This document shows, in pieces, positions 31,019 to 32,292 of a DNA stretch of 32,292 nt (the first letter of the stretch is position 1; every line of letters begins with the position of its first letter). The notes below the pieces were generated by a model. That model did no database searches. It saw only the letters and a program-made list of their open reading frames with translations, and had not been told where the DNA came from. Made by a program: the position numbers and the translations under genes. The stretch spans positions 1-32,292 of the IMG/VR virus record IMGVR_UViG_3300017770_000081; one strand, written 5' to 3'. This DNA is from a virus.

Positions 31019-31789
31019 TTAGATTACGCGAGTTTTTTCGTGACCAACTCTGATACGAGGATCGCACCAGATATCAAATCCAGCTTCCTTTGCATCAAGA
31101 CAGAATGAGACATCCTCACCACACATGTCCTGTACATTCCCACTCTCAAAGACTTGCATCTTAGGAGCAAACCAAGGATATTCTAGATTCTCAAAGACTC
31201 CCTTCTTCACTAATACCCATCCAAATCCAGTGTAATCAACTGTAAATGGTTTCTTACGCTTCTGAATGGAATCGACAGTTTCGTGATTCATCACTCCACC
31301 ATTAGTGCGGAACTCTTCTTCTTCTAACCAGTGAGCAACTGAAGTTGTGTGTCCATCTTCAGTGGCATACCATCCAGAAGTAATTTCCTTCTCTGCACCT
31401 TCTGCAGGAACAGCAAGATCGCAGAGTTGCCAAAACTTATTTGTATCGAATACGATATCTGAGTCAATCCACAGTTGATAATCATATTGTAACTTTCCAT
31501 CCCAAGGAATCTGCTTAGGACCACGTAGGACATTTGCACCTAAACACTTACAACGTGCAAAGTTAACCATTGATGAGTAGTCTTGACTGATCTGAATACT
31601 CATACCATTCTGTACCATGTCAAAGCACAGTTGTACGAAGTTCTTTAAGAAGATAAAAGAACATCCTCGTCCAGGAAGACAAAATACAATCGTCTTTCCT
31701 TTCATCCTTTCCTTAATCGCTGCAATGTCCCACTCAGGTGTCTGAGTCTTCTTGGGTGCATTTGCTTTTACAGTAAATCCTTTTGCCAT
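31019..31789 (-). CDS. GT-A type glycosyltransferase-like protein
   Basis: This 256-aa protein has glycosyltransferase GT-A features. After a basic N-terminus, KTIVFCLPGRGCSFIFLKNF (about 31-50) forms the first strand and helix. 'YDYQLWIDSDIVFDTNKFW' (about 101-119) contains a DSD motif in the place of the DxD motif that binds the metal and sugar nucleotide. 'FGWVLVKKGVFENLEYPWFA' follows, then CGEDVSFCLDAKEAGFDIWC and 'DPRIRVGHEKT' at the C-terminus. The Glu-Asp pair and final His-rich strand are typical of the acceptor side of GT2-like enzymes. Likely substrates could be phage DNA bases, virion proteins or host surface glycans; the sequence does not say which. A perfect-consensus sigma-70 promoter lies just upstream, suggesting early expression. 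Confidence 0.75.
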   Translation of the reverse strand: MAKGFTVKANAPKKTQTPEWDIAAIKERMKGKTIVFCLPGRGCSFIFLKNFVQLCFDMVQNGMSIQISQDYSSMVNFARCKCLGANVLRGPKQIPWDGKLQYDYQLWIDSDIVFDTNKFWQLCDLAVPAEGAEKEITSGWYATEDGHTTSVAHWLEEEEFRTNGGVMNHETVDSIQKRKKPFTVDYTGFGWVLVKKGVFENLEYPWFAPKMQVFESGNVQDMCGEDVSFCLDAKEAGFDIWCDPRIRVGHEKTRVI

Positions 31790-31812
31790 GTTTTTGAAAT
31801 TACTTCAGTTCA

Positions 31813-31841
31813 ATTATATCAGTGATTATGTAGTCTGTCAA
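31813..31841 (-). promoter_or_regulatory. Sigma-70 promoter with perfect consensus hexamers
   Basis: The minus strand carries -35 TTGACA (31841-31836), a 17-base spacer and -10 TATAAT (31818-31813). Transcription would start near 31806, about 17 bases before the glycosyltransferase-like ATG. The TGA stop codon of the upstream 72-aa gene lies inside the -35 hexamer. This is an early, host-RNA-polymerase type promoter. Confidence 0.85.
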
Positions 31842-32056
31842 TATGATTCGTCTCCTAGAGGTTCTGTAGAAGAACCCGTACTACAACCTCCATGGTGCCG
31901 AATTACTTCCTCATATGATAAATCCTCAAAGGTATAATCAGTCTTCATTAGACCAACCATACCGTTGAGGGCATTCCATGTTTGATTAAATTGTAACTCA
32001 CTTAGATTGTTGTATATACACTCTTCTTTTACATAAATGTGATAAACCTTTTCCAT
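31838..32056 (-). CDS. Small hypothetical protein (72 aa)
   Basis: This 72-aa protein begins MEKVYHIYVKEECIYNNLSE. It has an N-terminal beta/alpha-like pattern and an acidic segment (DYTFEDLSYEEVIRHHGG). The polar tail has 'CSTGSSTEPLGDESY'. The start is supported by a strong Shine-Dalgarno, GGAGGT, nine bases upstream (32066-32071). I recall similar short proteins in marine T4-like phages, all hypothetical. It is the first gene after a sigma-70 type promoter, so it is probably early. Confidence 0.7.
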   Translation of the reverse strand: MEKVYHIYVKEECIYNNLSELQFNQTWNALNGMVGLMKTDYTFEDLSYEEVIRHHGGCSTGSSTEPLGDESY

Positions 32057-32190
32057 TGGTTTTTTACCTCCGGGAATTTTTTTTGGGCGCGGAAAAATAT
32101 TTTTGTTTTATATATCTAAGTCGAAATGTCACCTCTGTAGGTTAGGGTAGTATGCGGTTTTTATATACGCCCCCATAAAACAAAACAACT

Positions 32191-32215
32191 GTGATATCAC
32201 CCCTCATCATATCAC
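32191..32215. promoter_or_regulatory. Operator-like inverted repeat at the 32.2-kb promoter
   Basis: gtgatat (32191-32197) and atatcac (32209-32215) form an inverted repeat with an 11-base centre. The left arm is part of a perfect 10-base palindrome, gtgatatcac (32191-32200). The repeat overlaps the -10 hexamer and the predicted start site of the promoter at 32206-32234, where a repressor would act. Confidence 0.5.
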
Positions 32216-32234
32216 GGAGGATCGCTGTTGTCAA
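32206..32234 (-). promoter_or_regulatory. Sigma-70 promoter upstream of the 72-aa gene
   Basis: The minus strand has -35 TTGACA (32234-32229), a 17-base spacer and -10 TATGAT (32211-32206), one mismatch from consensus. Transcription would start near 32199 and run through the 72-aa gene. Confidence 0.8.
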
Positions 32235-32262
32235 CCCCCGTGTTATAAGACTGCTAAGTGAT

Positions 32263-32286
32263 ACTAACTGTTCTGAGACTAACTGT
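32263..32286. repeat. 9-base direct repeats upstream of the promoter
   Basis: actaactgt occurs at 32263-32271 and 32278-32286, 15 bases start to start. Relative to the predicted start site near 32199 they lie roughly at -64 to -87, a position suited to an activator, though chance cannot be excluded. Confidence 0.35.
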
Positions 32287-32292
32287 CAGAAA

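Larger units (their letters stand above)
32057..32292. other. Gene-free upstream region
   Basis: I see no supportable gene in these 236 bases. They hold a sigma-70 promoter, an inverted repeat, a pair of 9-base direct repeats, two TATATAAAA stretches on the minus strand (32106-32115 and 32158-32167) and an A/T-rich run (ttttttttgggcgcggaaaaatattttt) before the Shine-Dalgarno of the 72-aa gene. The transcribed leader of that gene would be about 140 bases long. Confidence 0.7.

Noticed and set aside
32073-32105. Possible terminator in the T-run / GC / AAAAATATTTTT stretch
   Set aside because: No stable GC-rich stem pairs next to a U-run in the right orientation. It is more simply an A/T-rich leader.

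Overview
The window is a late structural-gene block of a T4-like myovirus, most likely a marine cyanophage of Synechococcus or Prochlorococcus. Every gene I can support lies on the minus strand, so transcription runs from about 32.2 kb down to position 1. The sequence is AT-rich and tightly packed: genes overlap or are separated by a few bases. The identification rests on recognisable homologues of T4 gp25, gp6, gp7, gp8, gp13, gp14, gp15 and gp16, and on remembered cyanophage protein families. No photosynthesis or other host-derived metabolic gene, tRNA, CRISPR array or insertion sequence is visible.

Layout in transcription order (right to left). (1) 32.3-30.9 kb: a 236-base gene-free leader with a near-consensus sigma-70 promoter and an operator-like inverted repeat. 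It is followed by a 72-aa protein, a second sigma-70 promoter with perfect consensus hexamers, a GT-A type glycosyltransferase-like protein and a 43-aa very basic protein. This part looks early-expressed. (2) 30.9-30.0 kb: a 227-aa and a 62-aa protein of unknown function. (3) 30.0-13.3 kb: the baseplate wedge genes gp25, gp6, a 4206-aa gp7 homologue and gp8. (4) 13.3-4.9 kb: a 2514-aa DUF4815-type structural protein and three small overlapping genes. They occupy the place where T4 has genes 9-12 and wac. (5) 4.9-1.2 kb: neck and tail-completion genes gp13, gp14 and gp15, and the small terminase gp16. (6) 1124 to the left edge: an incomplete coiled-coil protein with an LPEVKYYD repeat, where T4 would continue with gene 17.

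The order is collinear with T4 (6-7-8-[9 to wac]-13-14-15-16). The T4-equivalent proteins gp7, gp8, gp14 and gp15 are enlarged by inserted or appended beta-rich modules. The same few module types recur in these proteins and in the DUF4815 protein: a Gly-Gly-Tyr repeat, an 'Arg-Gly' module and a 'GE-x-x-G / SGA' module. gp6, gp13, gp16 and gp25 keep about T4 size. This shared module set is the most unusual feature of the window.

Regulation: five T4-type late-promoter-like boxes (AATAAATA or CCTAAATA), plus a weaker sixth (GGTAAATA), sit upstream of gp25, gp8, gp13, gp15, the LPEVKYYD gene and the 227-aa gene. Each overlaps the stop codon of the preceding gene. The sigma-70 promoter at 31.8 kb does the same with its -35 hexamer.
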